DNA of 41,404 nucleotides from SAR202 cluster bacterium. Lineage in GTDB: Bacteria; Chloroflexota; Dehalococcoidia; Lucifugimonadales; Lucifugimonadaceae. Each line of letters begins with the position of its first letter. Position 1 is the first letter of the stretch. The DNA lies in assembly GCA_009392215.1 (NCBI GenBank), contig VFGZ01000025.1, positions 1-41,404 of the forward strand, given 5' to 3'. The position numbers and the translations under genes are program-made. Positions 34,220-41,404 of this stretch are shown one piece after another. Below the pieces are notes generated by a model. That model was not told where the DNA came from and searched no databases. It was given only the letters and a program-made list of their open reading frames with translations.

Positions 34220-35893
34220 ATGCAGATTACACAGATACTCGCTAATCTGGTTGCGCAAGCTTTGGAGTCGGCTCAGGCCGCTAGTGCTTTGCCTCCGGCG
34301 GGCGAAGTAGACATCAAGATCGAGCGTCCGAAGTTAGCTGAACACGGTGACTTCAGCACAAGCCTGCCATTAACACTTGCTCGTAGCATGCGAGTTTCTC
34401 CGATTCGGATTGCTGATGCTATTGTCGCTGCTATGCCGCATGATGAAATGGTCGGAAGTGCGGCCAGTGCACCCCCGGGTTTTGTGAACTTTACCTTGTC
34501 TATGCGTTGGCTGCAGTCTCAGGTGACTTTTGTTCGCAGCCTAGGTGAAAAGTTTGGGAGTGTGGATTCAGGCTTAGGAAAAAGGGTTCAAGTAGAGTTT
34601 GTAAGTGTTAATCCGACAGGCCCACTCCATGTTGGTCATGCGCGTGGTGCAGTTATCGGCAGCAGTCTTGCGAATGTTCTGGAATCTGCAGGCTACGAAG
34701 TTCAACGTGAGTATTACGTTAACGATGCCGGAACCCAGATGCGGGTATTTTACGAAACTTTGTACTCACGCTATATGCAGGCATCTGGGCGCGATGTGCC
34801 ACTGCCAGACCCAGCATACCCAGGTGAGTATTTGAGCGAGCTTGCTTCAGATCTTTTTCGGGATCTGGGAGATGGTGCCGTCCATAAAGAAAAATCCGAC
34901 GCGATTGCTGATATTGCTCCTGAATCGCTTAAGAGGACGATCGATGGGATTCGCGATACGTTGGAAAGGCTGGGCGTTGTTTATGACCAGTGGTTTTATG
35001 AGAGTGGATTAATTTCGAGCGGTCGGTTTGATCAAGTTATGGATTTTCTAAAAGATTCCAATTTGATCGTAGATCGTGATGGTGCTCAATGGTTTGCTGC
35101 TACGAAATTTGGACTTGATGAGGATATTGTTGTTATTCGGAGTGGTGACGGGGATCCGACATATTTTGCGACGGATATCGCTTATCACCATGAGAAATTT
35201 ATCGAGAGAAAATTTGATCGAGTTATTAATGTTTGGGGAGCAGATCATCATGGGCATATTGCTCGCATGCACGCGCTTCTCAAGGCGTTTGGACTCGATC
35301 CTAGTCGTTTGACGATTATTCTGAATCAGATTGTGAATTTTAAGAACGAGGGTGAATCACTGAAATTCAGCAAACGGAATAACGTTATGGTTACCGTAGA
35401 AGAGTTGTTGGATGAGGTTGGATCTGACGCGTGTCGATTTACGTTCCTGAGTAGATCCCCTGAATCCCACATGGAATTTGACTTGGGATTAGCGAAGCGA
35501 CAATCATCTGAGAACCCGGTTTATTACGTGCAATATGCCCACGCTCGTATGGCATCTATATTGAGAGCGGCGGATGAGAAGGGAATTGATTTTAATTCTG
35601 CTGCTCTTGATTTACTGGTACACCCTAAGGAATTGGAACTTATTCGAAAAATTATTGAATTGCCAACGGTTGTTGAACGTTCAGCTGAACGTATGGAACC
35701 GCATCATTTAACTCATTTTGCTATGGAATTAGCAAAATCTCTCCAAAGATTTTATGAACATTGCCGCGTCGTATCGTCCGAAAAGAAAGATGTTGAGATA
35801 TCGAAGGCACGATTGCAACTCGTAGAAGCTGCGCAAATAGCTTTGAGGCGTACATTGACGTTGATGGGAATGAGTTCTCCAGAACGTATGTAG
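34220..35893 (+). CDS. argS: Arginyl-tRNA synthetase
   Basis: Class I synthetase charging tRNA-Arg. It has 557 residues. The N-terminal Arg-tRNA-synthetase additional domain includes KLAEHGDFSTSLPLTLARSM. HVGH (137-140) within NPTGPLHVGHARGAV is the HIGH signature, and the KMSKS region appears as LKFSKRNNVMVTVEEL. The C-terminal DALR anticodon-binding domain ends with RRTLTLMGMSSPERM. The ATG at 34220 has no clear Shine-Dalgarno, so the mRNA may be short-leadered. It converges on the carbonic anhydrase gene with 7 bp between stops. Confidence 0.96.
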   Translation: MQITQILANLVAQALESAQAASALPPAGEVDIKIERPKLAEHGDFSTSLPLTLARSMRVSPIRIADAIVAAMPHDEMVGSAASAPPGFVNFTLSMRWLQSQVTFVRSLGEKFGSVDSGLGKRVQVEFVSVNPTGPLHVGHARGAVIGSSLANVLESAGYEVQREYYVNDAGTQMRVFYETLYSRYMQASGRDVPLPDPAYPGEYLSELASDLFRDLGDGAVHKEKSDAIADIAPESLKRTIDGIRDTLERLGVVYDQWFYESGLISSGRFDQVMDFLKDSNLIVDRDGAQWFAATKFGLDEDIVVIRSGDGDPTYFATDIAYHHEKFIERKFDRVINVWGADHHGHIARMHALLKAFGLDPSRLTIILNQIVNFKNEGESLKFSKRNNVMVTVEELLDEVGSDACRFTFLSRSPESHMEFDLGLAKRQSSENPVYYVQYAHARMASILRAADEKGIDFNSAALDLLVHPKELELIRKIIELPTVVERSAERMEPHHLTHFAMELAKSLQRFYEHCRVVSSEKKDVEISKARLQLVEAAQIALRRTLTLMGMSSPERM

Positions 35894-35900
35894 GTAACCG

Positions 35901-36434
35901 TTATTTAGCTAATCGAACCCATTCGTCATCGAGATCAGATGATTTATAGATGGTGATCTGGCTTACGTAAAAGGCTGCGGCTCTTCGCATTAGCTCCGAA
36001 TGTCGTGGGCGAATCCTCCCGATGGCCTTAGCGGGTGTGCCACGGATTAATGAGTTTTGTGTGAATTCTGCATTGTCGACAACCGTGCTGCCGGCCGCGA
36101 CAAGGCAGTTGTTACCTATTATGACACCGTCATTCAATGTGGCACCGTTTCCGATAAGACTCCCATTTCCGATCGTCTGAGCATGGCAGACGACCCCATG
36201 GCCTATCGTCACGTTATCTCCGATTTTAGCATCGGCATCTGCGTGCAACACGGAATTGTCCTGAACGTTAGACCCTGCACCGATTTGAATCTTCCCTGAA
36301 TCTGCGCGAATCACCACACCAGGCCAAATACTCGAATTTGGTCCGAGTTCCACATCTCCCACTACGTACGCAAATTCTGATACGAATGCTGTTGGGTCAA
36401 TTTTCGGTGATTTGTTACCGAGTGTTCTAATCAT
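35901..36434 (-). CDS. Gamma-class carbonic anhydrase-like protein
   Basis: Left-handed beta-helix protein with hexapeptide repeats. It has 177 residues. The three zinc-ligand His of gamma carbonic anhydrases are present at H64 (VLHADA), H79 and H84 (GHGVVCHA), with IRADSGKIQIG upstream and the RGTPAKAIGRI end block. It probably interconverts CO2 and bicarbonate, although many bacterial CamH/YrdA-type homologues have not shown activity. It is last in the run gatC-gatA-lipoprotein-CA, 7 bp after the lipoprotein. Confidence 0.9.
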   Translation of the reverse strand: MIRTLGNKSPKIDPTAFVSEFAYVVGDVELGPNSSIWPGVVIRADSGKIQIGAGSNVQDNSVLHADADAKIGDNVTIGHGVVCHAQTIGNGSLIGNGATLNDGVIIGNNCLVAAGSTVVDNAEFTQNSLIRGTPAKAIGRIRPRHSELMRRAAAFYVSQITIYKSSDLDDEWVRLAK

Positions 36435-36441
36435 CGTTTTT

Positions 36442-36903
36442 TTACCTTTCGGGAAGGCGAGAAAAAGTTAGATCCAAGGATTGATTTGTTGGTAAATTCA
36501 CTTGGTCCCACTCCCAAGTTTCTTTGGCTTTAACATGGTCTCCGTCTCGTTCACCCAAATAGAAACTGATTATGCCGTGTTCTATATCAGCAGCACTGAC
36601 CGGTCCAAGAATGACCTGGAGATACTCTCCTTCGAGTGTTCTTGAGGGCGGAGATCCACCATGAATGAATTCGGCATAAATTGTCTGATCAGCCGGACCT
36701 GGTTTACCGTCGACTGTGAACTTGCCCCCGAATATTATTGGGAATGGTGGCGGCCCATCAAGCGGAGTGAAATCCTCTCGATCATATGGAGTCGGTTCAA
36801 CGTCATTATTAGTGCAGCCGATTATTGCAAACATGAGCACACTCATAGTTGCGAGAAGAACTGTTGCACGTTTGGTGTTTAGGTTAAATATTTTGAAAGT
36901 CAA
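36442..36903 (-). CDS. Small lipoprotein of unknown function
   Basis: A 153-residue protein that I do not recognise. A basic N terminus (about residues 4-13) is followed by a hydrophobic segment VLLATMSVLMFAIIGC with a lipobox ending at Cys30, so it should be a lipid-anchored extracytoplasmic protein of about 123 mature residues. The mature part begins with an acidic, Pro-rich linker. Further on are FGGKFTVDGKPGPADQTIYA and EYLQVILGP, suggesting a small beta-sandwich. It lies 14 bp after gatA and 7 bp before the carbonic anhydrase gene. Confidence 0.8.
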   Translation of the reverse strand: MTFKIFNLNTKRATVLLATMSVLMFAIIGCTNNDVEPTPYDREDFTPLDGPPPFPIIFGGKFTVDGKPGPADQTIYAEFIHGGSPPSRTLEGEYLQVILGPVSAADIEHGIISFYLGERDGDHVKAKETWEWDQVNLPTNQSLDLTFSRLPER

Positions 36904-36917
36904 GGTGGTTCAATGAT

Positions 36918-38399
36918 TTAAATTAGTGGGTGGTTTTTATGCCAATTGGTTGCTCGTTGATATGCAGCAGCAACTCTTATTACCGTTGTATCCCCGAATT
37001 GTGGTCCGATGAATTGCAGCCCCACCGGAAGGCCTTCGGACATGCCTCCTGGCACTGAAATGGATGGCAGCCCCGCTATGTTTACCGGGATGGTACAAAC
37101 GTCATTCATATACATTTGAAAGGGGTCATTGATTTTTTCTCCGATTTTAAAAGCAACATTCGGCGACGTGGGGGTGACTAAGGCGTCGAACTTAAGGAAA
37201 GAGTCTGTGAACTCACGCCTTATCAGAGTCCGCACTTGCTGAGCTTTTTTATAGAATGCATCGTAATAGCCAGCAGATAATGCATATGTGCCGAGAAGTA
37301 TGCGGCGTTTCACTTCATCTCCAAAGCCCTCACCTCTGGCGGATTGGGTGGCTTCAGCGGAGGTGTTGGCATTCAAAGATCCGAGACCGTACTTTACGCC
37401 GTCATATCGTGAAAGATTTGCTGAAGCTTCTGATGGAGCGATGATGTAGTAAACGGCGAGTGCGTGGTCGGTTAACGGAAGGGATGTTTCGCTTATATTA
37501 GCTCCAAGACTTTCTAGTGTTTCAAGTGAAGCCTCGAACGCTGACCGTATTCCTGGCTCTATTCCTTCGACGAGATATTCCCTAGGTACTCCGATATTCA
37601 TTTGATCAACCCCCATGTGTAATTCGCGACCAAAATCAGTAAATGGCGCTTTGACCGAAGTTGAATCGCGATGATCATGGCTAGAGATGATATTTAATGC
37701 GTCTGAACAATCAGCTACCGTTCTTGTCAAGGGTCCGATTTGGTCAAGTGAACTGCCAAATGCTAGCAACCCAAAACGACTCACAAGTCCGTAGGTCGGT
37801 TTCATGCCTACCACTCCACAAAAAGCTGCGGGTTGGCGAATGCTCCCGCCTGTATCGGAGCCGAATGCCATGAAACACTGACCTGCGGACACTGCTGCAC
37901 TTGCTCCACCTGAACTTCCACCTGGAACTCGTTGGGTATCCCACGGATTATGAACGGGTCCAAACGCTGAAGTTTCGTTCGATGAGCCCATTGCAAATTC
38001 ATCGAGATTCCCTTTACCCAAAATTACAGCGCCAGCTTGTTTCAAGAGGCTCACGACTGTTCCATCATAGGGTGGGATATACCCTTTCAAGATGTTCGAA
38101 GCAGCGGTTGTCAGAACATCTTTGGTAGAAAAATTGTCCTTAACCATCACCGGAACACCGGTCAATGCGGTCGGTTCCTGCCCAGTCCCTAAGAGTCGTT
38201 CATCAGCCTGTTGAGCGTCTCGTATAGCGTTCTCGGGTGTGACCGTAATGAACGCATTCAGGCGCGGCTCAAGTTTAGCGATACGATTTAAAGTTGCTTT
38301 TGTTACTTCGGTTGAAGAGATTTCCCTATTATTAAATTTTGACTGGAGCTCTCGTACTGAAGCGAAATGTAGATCTGAATTATTTGCCTGTGTTGTCAT
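36918..38399 (-). CDS. gatA: Aspartyl/glutamyl-tRNA amidotransferase subunit A
   Basis: Glutaminase subunit of GatCAB, which converts misacylated Glu-tRNA-Gln or Asp-tRNA-Asn to the correct form. It has 493 residues from ATG 38399, 13 bp after gatC. An upstream start would overlap gatC. Catalytic Lys sits in TGVPVMVKDNFSTKD, followed by the Ser pair in GGSSGGASAAV and GSDTGGSIRQPAAFCG. LLAFGSSLDQIGPLTRTV is diagnostic of GatA rather than a general amidase. gatB is not in the window. Confidence 0.95.
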   Translation of the reverse strand: MTTQANNSDLHFASVRELQSKFNNREISSTEVTKATLNRIAKLEPRLNAFITVTPENAIRDAQQADERLLGTGQEPTALTGVPVMVKDNFSTKDVLTTAASNILKGYIPPYDGTVVSLLKQAGAVILGKGNLDEFAMGSSNETSAFGPVHNPWDTQRVPGGSSGGASAAVSAGQCFMAFGSDTGGSIRQPAAFCGVVGMKPTYGLVSRFGLLAFGSSLDQIGPLTRTVADCSDALNIISSHDHRDSTSVKAPFTDFGRELHMGVDQMNIGVPREYLVEGIEPGIRSAFEASLETLESLGANISETSLPLTDHALAVYYIIAPSEASANLSRYDGVKYGLGSLNANTSAEATQSARGEGFGDEVKRRILLGTYALSAGYYDAFYKKAQQVRTLIRREFTDSFLKFDALVTPTSPNVAFKIGEKINDPFQMYMNDVCTIPVNIAGLPSISVPGGMSEGLPVGLQFIGPQFGDTTVIRVAAAYQRATNWHKNHPLI

Positions 38400-38412
38400 T
38401 TGGTGTTTCAGC

Positions 38413-38703
38413 TTATTCCAATACAGGACGTACTCTAACGAACTCACCATCTCGGTCAGGAGCGTTTCTTAGAACGTCATTTTGATCGAGTGGTTGCTCT
38501 GGATGGTCACTTCGCATTACTGTGTTTGAATCGGTAGTGTGCCCGGTAGCTTCGATTCCTTCGGTTTCTACGGACGATAAAGAGTCGAAGTGACTCAGGA
38601 TATTTGAAAGCTGTGTCCCCAGTTCATCTGTTTCTTTTTCAGACAGTTTTATGTAGGCGAGCTTGGCGATGTGCTCGACATCGTGTTTAGTGAGAGGCTT
38701 CAT
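38413..38703 (-). CDS. gatC: Aspartyl/glutamyl-tRNA amidotransferase subunit C
   Basis: Small subunit that stabilises GatA in the GatCAB complex. It has 96 residues, typical in length. It begins KPLTKHDVEHIAKLAYIKLSE, the standard GatC helical start, and its C-terminal part has the LRNAPDRDGEFVRVRPVLE ending that wraps around GatA. First gene of the gatC-gatA-lipoprotein-CA run. Confidence 0.95.
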   Translation of the reverse strand: MKPLTKHDVEHIAKLAYIKLSEKETDELGTQLSNILSHFDSLSSVETEGIEATGHTTDSNTVMRSDHPEQPLDQNDVLRNAPDRDGEFVRVRPVLE

Positions 38704-38872
38704 GGTTGGTAATGATCTTCATTTTCACTGCTTTAGTTGGCGAAAGGCGTCAATAACGGTTAATCAACTATCCGAGCCATAGTGGGCATCATGGTATTTC
38801 CATAAAACGAGTGTAGCAGTGGGCAATTAGATCATGTTTCGATGAAAAGCACTAAAAGCGGTGTTGTATTGT

Positions 38873-38902
38873 TTGACACCCACAAATAACCTTCCCTAGA
38901 AT
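38873..38902 (+). promoter_or_regulatory. Sigma70-type promoter for pyrG leader
   Basis: A perfect TTGACA (38873-38878) is followed after 18 bp by TAGAAT (38897-38902), one of the best promoter matches in the window. Transcription would start near 38909, leaving a leader of about 215 nt before the pyrG ATG. Confidence 0.7.
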
Positions 38903-39084
38903 CGAATTCCGTGTAGGGTGAATTTGTAAAGGACAAGCGTTAAAGTCCAACAGCCCTACCCGAGGAAAGCGAAATCTCACCAGAGAGTTGTCGGCACCAG
39001 ATATCGGGGCTCACTTCGATATGCATTTGTACCTGCTTAGTCAGACGGTTTTTCGTTCTCTCATATTCAACCCTTTTGATAACA

Positions 39085-39120
39085 AAATCTCAACCTTGGT
39101 TCCCTAATGCATTGAGATTT
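39085..39120 (+). promoter_or_regulatory. Stem-loop abutting the pyrG start codon
   Basis: A perfect 9-bp inverted repeat, AAATCTCAA / TTGAGATTT, with an 18-base loop ends 5 bases before ATG 39126. The only purine-rich ribosome-binding candidate (TTGAGA) lies in its right arm, so folding would hide it. This suggests translational control; it is not a recognised regulatory RNA. Confidence 0.45.
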
Positions 39121-39125
39121 GGTTC

Positions 39126-40763
39126 ATGACCAAGTTTATTTTTGTTACAGGTGGGGTTGTGAGCTCACTTGGTAAAGGCATTGCCGTCGCCTCTATTGGG
39201 CGCATGTTGAAAAGTCGTGGACTGACAATTTCGGTTCTTAAGCTGGATCCGTATTTGAATGTAGATCCAGGTACGATGTCTCCTTATCAGCACGGTGAAG
39301 TATTTGTAACTATCGATGGCAGTGAAACAGATCTTGACCTGGGACACTACGAGCGTTTCATAGACGTAGAACTTACCGAGCTTTCTAATGTCACCGCAGG
39401 TCAAATTTATTCCGAAGTGATCTCTAATGAACGAGCCGGGCAGTACTTGGGTGGTACTATTCAAACCGTACCCCATGTGACTAACTTAATTAAAGATCGG
39501 GTGCTGCTGTTGGCTGAGAAATCCCAAGCCGACGTGGTAGTTGTAGAGGTTGGAGGAACAGTTGGGGATATCGAAGGTCAGCCCTTCATAGAAGCCATTC
39601 GTCAAGTTCGTAATGTTGTTGGAAGCGATGACACTTATTACATTCACGTGACATTGTTGCCTTATCTTGGTGCTACGGGAGAACTTAAAACAAAACCAAC
39701 CCAACACAGCGTTCATGCGCTTCGTGGAATGGGGATTCAACCGAACGCAATTCTGTGCAGGGCTGACCAAACCGTCAATGAAAGTGAACGCCAGAAGATC
39801 TCTCTATATTGTGACGTCGCAGCCGATGCGGTCATTTCACTTCCCACTCTACCTAGCGTATATGAGGTCCCGCTCCATCTAGAGACTGAAGGTTTGGGGA
39901 ACATTCTCATAGAAGAATTAGGTCTGCCGAAAACCAAACCTAATCTCGATTCGTGGCGGTCAATCGTAAAAGTCGATGAAGAAGAAAGGGAAGAGGTCCA
40001 TATCGCCTTAGTGGGAAAATATATTGAACTTCAAGATTCGTATCTCTCTGTTGTTGAAGCTCTACACCATGCTGGCCTACATAACGAACGCAAAATTAAT
40101 ATTCAGTGGATAGCTGCTGAAGAACTTGAAGATGGTGGTGCGGATCGGTTGCTGGGAACTGTGCAAGGCATTATTGTCCCCGGTGGATTTGGTAAGCGTG
40201 GGCTTGAAGGCATGATCGCATCCGCCAGTTATGCTCGTTCTAATGGTGTTCCGTATCTGGGTCTTTGTTTGGGAATGCAGATCATGGTCATTGAGTATGC
40301 TAGGAATGAACTCGGTATTTCAAACGCGACTTCACTGGAAATAGACCCAAGCGCGGAAAACCCGGTGATTGCTTTTATGCCTGGCCAGGAAAAGCTTCAT
40401 TCGACGGGTGGAACCATGCGACTTGGTGCATACCCTTGTGTTTTGAAAAGAGGTACGCGAGTGCATGATGCTTATAGACAGGAAAAAATAGATGAAAGAC
40501 ATCGGCATCGTTACGAATTCAACAATGAATATCGTATCCAGCTGGAAGAAGCTGGGCTGATTGCGTCGGGCACCTCGCCGGATGGATCACTGGTAGAAGT
40601 GGCTGAAGTATTCGGACATCCTTTCATGGTTGGGAGTCAGTTTCATCCAGAATTCGGTTCGCGTCCCGAAAGACCGCATCCGTTATTCAATGAGTTTGTT
40701 AAAGTTTCCAGAAATATTCTTCGAGAAGGTGGGCAGCACGATCTTTTTAAAGAAGAATCTTGA
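39126..40763 (+). CDS. pyrG: CTP synthase
   Basis: Glutamine-dependent conversion of UTP to CTP. It has 545 residues. The N-terminal synthetase domain has VTGGVVSSLGKGI (P-loop, about residues 7-19), LKLDPYLNVDPGTMSPYQHGEV and EVGGTVGDIEGQPF. The glutaminase domain has the nucleophile Cys381 in LGLCLGMQIM, and the His/Glu pair in the terminal FHPEFGSRPERPHPLF. All signatures are intact. It is preceded by a long structured leader and followed by another before the rho-like gene. Confidence 0.97.
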   Translation: MTKFIFVTGGVVSSLGKGIAVASIGRMLKSRGLTISVLKLDPYLNVDPGTMSPYQHGEVFVTIDGSETDLDLGHYERFIDVELTELSNVTAGQIYSEVISNERAGQYLGGTIQTVPHVTNLIKDRVLLLAEKSQADVVVVEVGGTVGDIEGQPFIEAIRQVRNVVGSDDTYYIHVTLLPYLGATGELKTKPTQHSVHALRGMGIQPNAILCRADQTVNESERQKISLYCDVAADAVISLPTLPSVYEVPLHLETEGLGNILIEELGLPKTKPNLDSWRSIVKVDEEEREEVHIALVGKYIELQDSYLSVVEALHHAGLHNERKINIQWIAAEELEDGGADRLLGTVQGIIVPGGFGKRGLEGMIASASYARSNGVPYLGLCLGMQIMVIEYARNELGISNATSLEIDPSAENPVIAFMPGQEKLHSTGGTMRLGAYPCVLKRGTRVHDAYRQEKIDERHRHRYEFNNEYRIQLEEAGLIASGTSPDGSLVEVAEVFGHPFMVGSQFHPEFGSRPERPHPLFNEFVKVSRNILREGGQHDLFKEES

Positions 40764-40828
40764 TGTGCCGGCTTAGGGGCATCGATCACTGTTTCATTAT
40801 TGTTGGTGGAATTCTTCTTCATCTTTTT
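40750..40828 (+). terminator. Possible terminator at the end of pyrG
   Basis: AAGAAGAAT (40750-40758), inside the last pyrG codons, pairs perfectly with ATTCTTCTT (40811-40819). A T-run (40824-40828) follows. The 52-nt loop contains an inner imperfect stem, GATG...CATC. The loop is long for a classical terminator, so confidence is modest. Confidence 0.4.
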
Positions 40829-41210
40829 GATAACATATACGTAAGTAGTGAATGAACCATCATTGGATCTTCGCTAATGTTTGTCTTCGCCTGTCACGAT
40901 AAATGGTGAACTTAGGCGATCTGGCTTCCCTCATTACAGGATGTAGATACCAGCTCAAACGGGTGAGACTCAAGCAGGTAAGATACCTGAGTTGTCACTC
41001 GATGCGAGCTACCATAAATTCAGACTTGACAATAATTGGTTCATTAGGGTGGTGAATCTCACCAGAGTAACCATTCCCAAAAACTACCCAATTACCCTAA
41101 TTTTTCTAAACGTATTTTGCTTTCGTGACACGTGGCTGGTCTCTAGGGGCTGATTTCGTGGATGGCGACAGCAAGATAAATTACCCAACCAATATCAGGA
41201 GGAACTTGTT
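40764..41210 (+). other. Long structured leader before the probable rho gene
   Basis: This 447-bp stretch contains no gene I can support. It holds a series of inverted repeats: TCGCCT (40887-40892) with AGGCGA (40914-40919) enclosing TCAC/GTGA; GTAG (40933-40936) with CTAC (41009-41012); CTCA (40954-40957) with TGAG (40964-40967); CAGGTA-AGA-TACCTG (40975-40989); and the stem plus T-run at 41043-41105. A TTGACA at 41026-41031 has no acceptable -10. No known riboswitch class is matched. Confidence 0.5.
41043..41105 (+). terminator. Rho-independent terminator/attenuator in the rho-like gene leader
   Basis: ATTAGGGT (41043-41050) and ACCCTAAT (41094-41101) form a perfect 8-bp stem directly followed by T residues (41101-41105). 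The long loop holds an inner perfect hairpin, GGTGA-ATC-TCACC (41051-41063). It lies 106 bases before the start of the next gene and could end leader transcripts or read-through from pyrG. Confidence 0.55.
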
Positions 41211-41404
41211 CTGACTACGCAATCCCGAACGCAATCTCGTGGCTCCAATCGTCGTAGGTCTAACCGACGACGATCGAGAGGTGGTGGACGGCCAAGCGGA
41301 ATCCCGCAAGATAATTTTGAAGTTGATGAGAGCACGTTGCCCGATTTGGGCAACGTGGGAGCCAAAACAAATGATGCCTTGCGTCAGATGGCTATCGACA
41401 TGGG
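41211..41404 (+). CDS. rho: Probable transcription termination factor Rho, N-terminal part (3' end outside window)
   Basis: The frame is open to the right edge. The visible 64 residues are an Arg/Gly/Ser-rich, basic, disordered stretch (residues about 5-28), then an acidic linker, and then NVGAKTNDALRQMAIDM, which resembles the start of the Rho_N (SAP-like) domain. Arg-rich N-terminal extensions are common in Rho of Actinobacteria and relatives. The start appears to be CTG at 41211, with AGGAGG (41197-41202) spaced 8 bases. No in-frame ATG, GTG or TTG lies between the upstream stop (41151-41153) and this site. Another Arg-rich RNA-binding protein remains possible. Confidence 0.5.
   Translation, partial: MTTQSRTQSRGSNRRRSNRRRSRGGGRPSGIPQDNFEVDESTLPDLGNVGAKTNDALRQMAIDM

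Larger units (their letters stand above)
38704..39125 (+). other. Long structured intergenic/leader region before pyrG
   Basis: This 422-bp stretch separates divergent gatC and pyrG. The half near gatC shows nothing I recognise. From the promoter at 38873 onward it is rich in inverted repeats: TAGGG (38914-38918) with CCCTA (38954-38958), inner GGAC (38931-38934) with GTCC (38945-38948), TCTC-ACCA-GAGA (38975-38986), ATATCG (39001-39006) with CGATAT (39017-39022), a weak hairpin before TTTTT (39049-39053), and AAATCTCAA (39085-39093) with TTGAGATTT (39112-39120). No known riboswitch class is matched. Confidence 0.55.

Noticed and set aside
41026-41031. TTGACA upstream of the probable rho gene
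   Set aside because: No -10 hexamer at 16-19 bp. TAGGGT at 41045 is only 13 bp away, and a start there would fall inside the terminator loop.
1-41404. Search for mobile elements, CRISPR arrays, defence genes and biosynthetic clusters
   Set aside because: No transposase, integrase, regular spaced repeats, restriction or toxin-antitoxin genes, or large synthases were recognised. The excisionase-type HTH at 21281 stands alone, without recombination partners.

Overview
This 41.4-kb window is ordinary bacterial chromosome. It is densely packed with housekeeping genes and has no insertion sequence, prophage, CRISPR array or plasmid gene that I can recognise. I infer a free-living Chloroflexota bacterium, most likely of the marine SAR202/Dehalococcoidia type. 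The basis is a moderately AT-leaning composition, frequent TTG/GTG starts, a GuaB3-type IMP dehydrogenase, an hrcA-dnaJ-prmA-rsmE block, and catabolic genes (thiolase-like/DUF35 pair, amidase paralogue, dipeptide ABC transporter, D-2-hydroxyacid dehydrogenase). The assignment is an inference from gene content, not from a marker phylogeny.

Layout, left to right. (1) 1-5006: the tail of a gene that is probably rplM, then rpsI on +, facing a minus-strand run guaB3-hisS-prfA-prmC (purines, His-tRNA charging, translation termination and release-factor methylation). (2) 5260-9790: a plus-strand run of a P1/DmpA-type peptidase, a Rossmann/DUF2520 reductase-like gene, panB, panC and surE; the first part looks like a pantothenate cluster. 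(3) 9880-12981: NIPSNAP protein, thiolase-like protein, DUF35 OB-fold partner, ornithine carbamoyltransferase. (4) 13079-16080: der-plsY-gpsA on + (ribosome assembly GTPase plus the first steps of phospholipid synthesis), ending tail to tail with (5) the minus-strand run hrcA-dnaJ-prmA-rsmE (20087-16077). (6) 20570-25229: a degenerate metallo-beta-lactamase-fold protein, an excisionase-type HTH regulator, gamma-glutamyltransferase and a D-2-hydroxyacid dehydrogenase. (7) 25384-30389: oppC, oppB and a solute-binding lipoprotein, preceded by prfB, which carries the classical CTT-TGA-C programmed +1 frameshift. (8) 30553-34001: tRNA-Pro(GGG), then the minus-strand run amidase-SpoU methyltransferase-MFS transporter. 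(9) 34220-38703: argS on +, and gatC-gatA-lipoprotein-gamma carbonic anhydrase on -. (10) 38704-41404: pyrG and the start of a gene that is probably rho, each preceded by a leader of more than 400 nt rich in inverted repeats.

The most unusual material is in the non-coding leaders and in enzymes with altered active sites, not in a new multi-gene system. The pyrG leader has a good sigma70-like promoter, several hairpins and a stem abutting the start codon. The probable rho leader has several hairpins ending in a perfect 8-bp stem plus T-run, and the gene itself appears to start with CTG behind an ideal AGGAGG. A stem-loop with a T-run also lies upstream of the metallo-beta-lactamase-fold gene. 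The thiolase-like protein lacks the nucleophilic Cys and its DUF35 partner has lost all four zinc-ligand Cys. The metallo-beta-lactamase-fold protein lacks its metal-binding His cluster. The ornithine carbamoyltransferase has HDLP in place of HCLP. No single previously undescribed system is demonstrated here.
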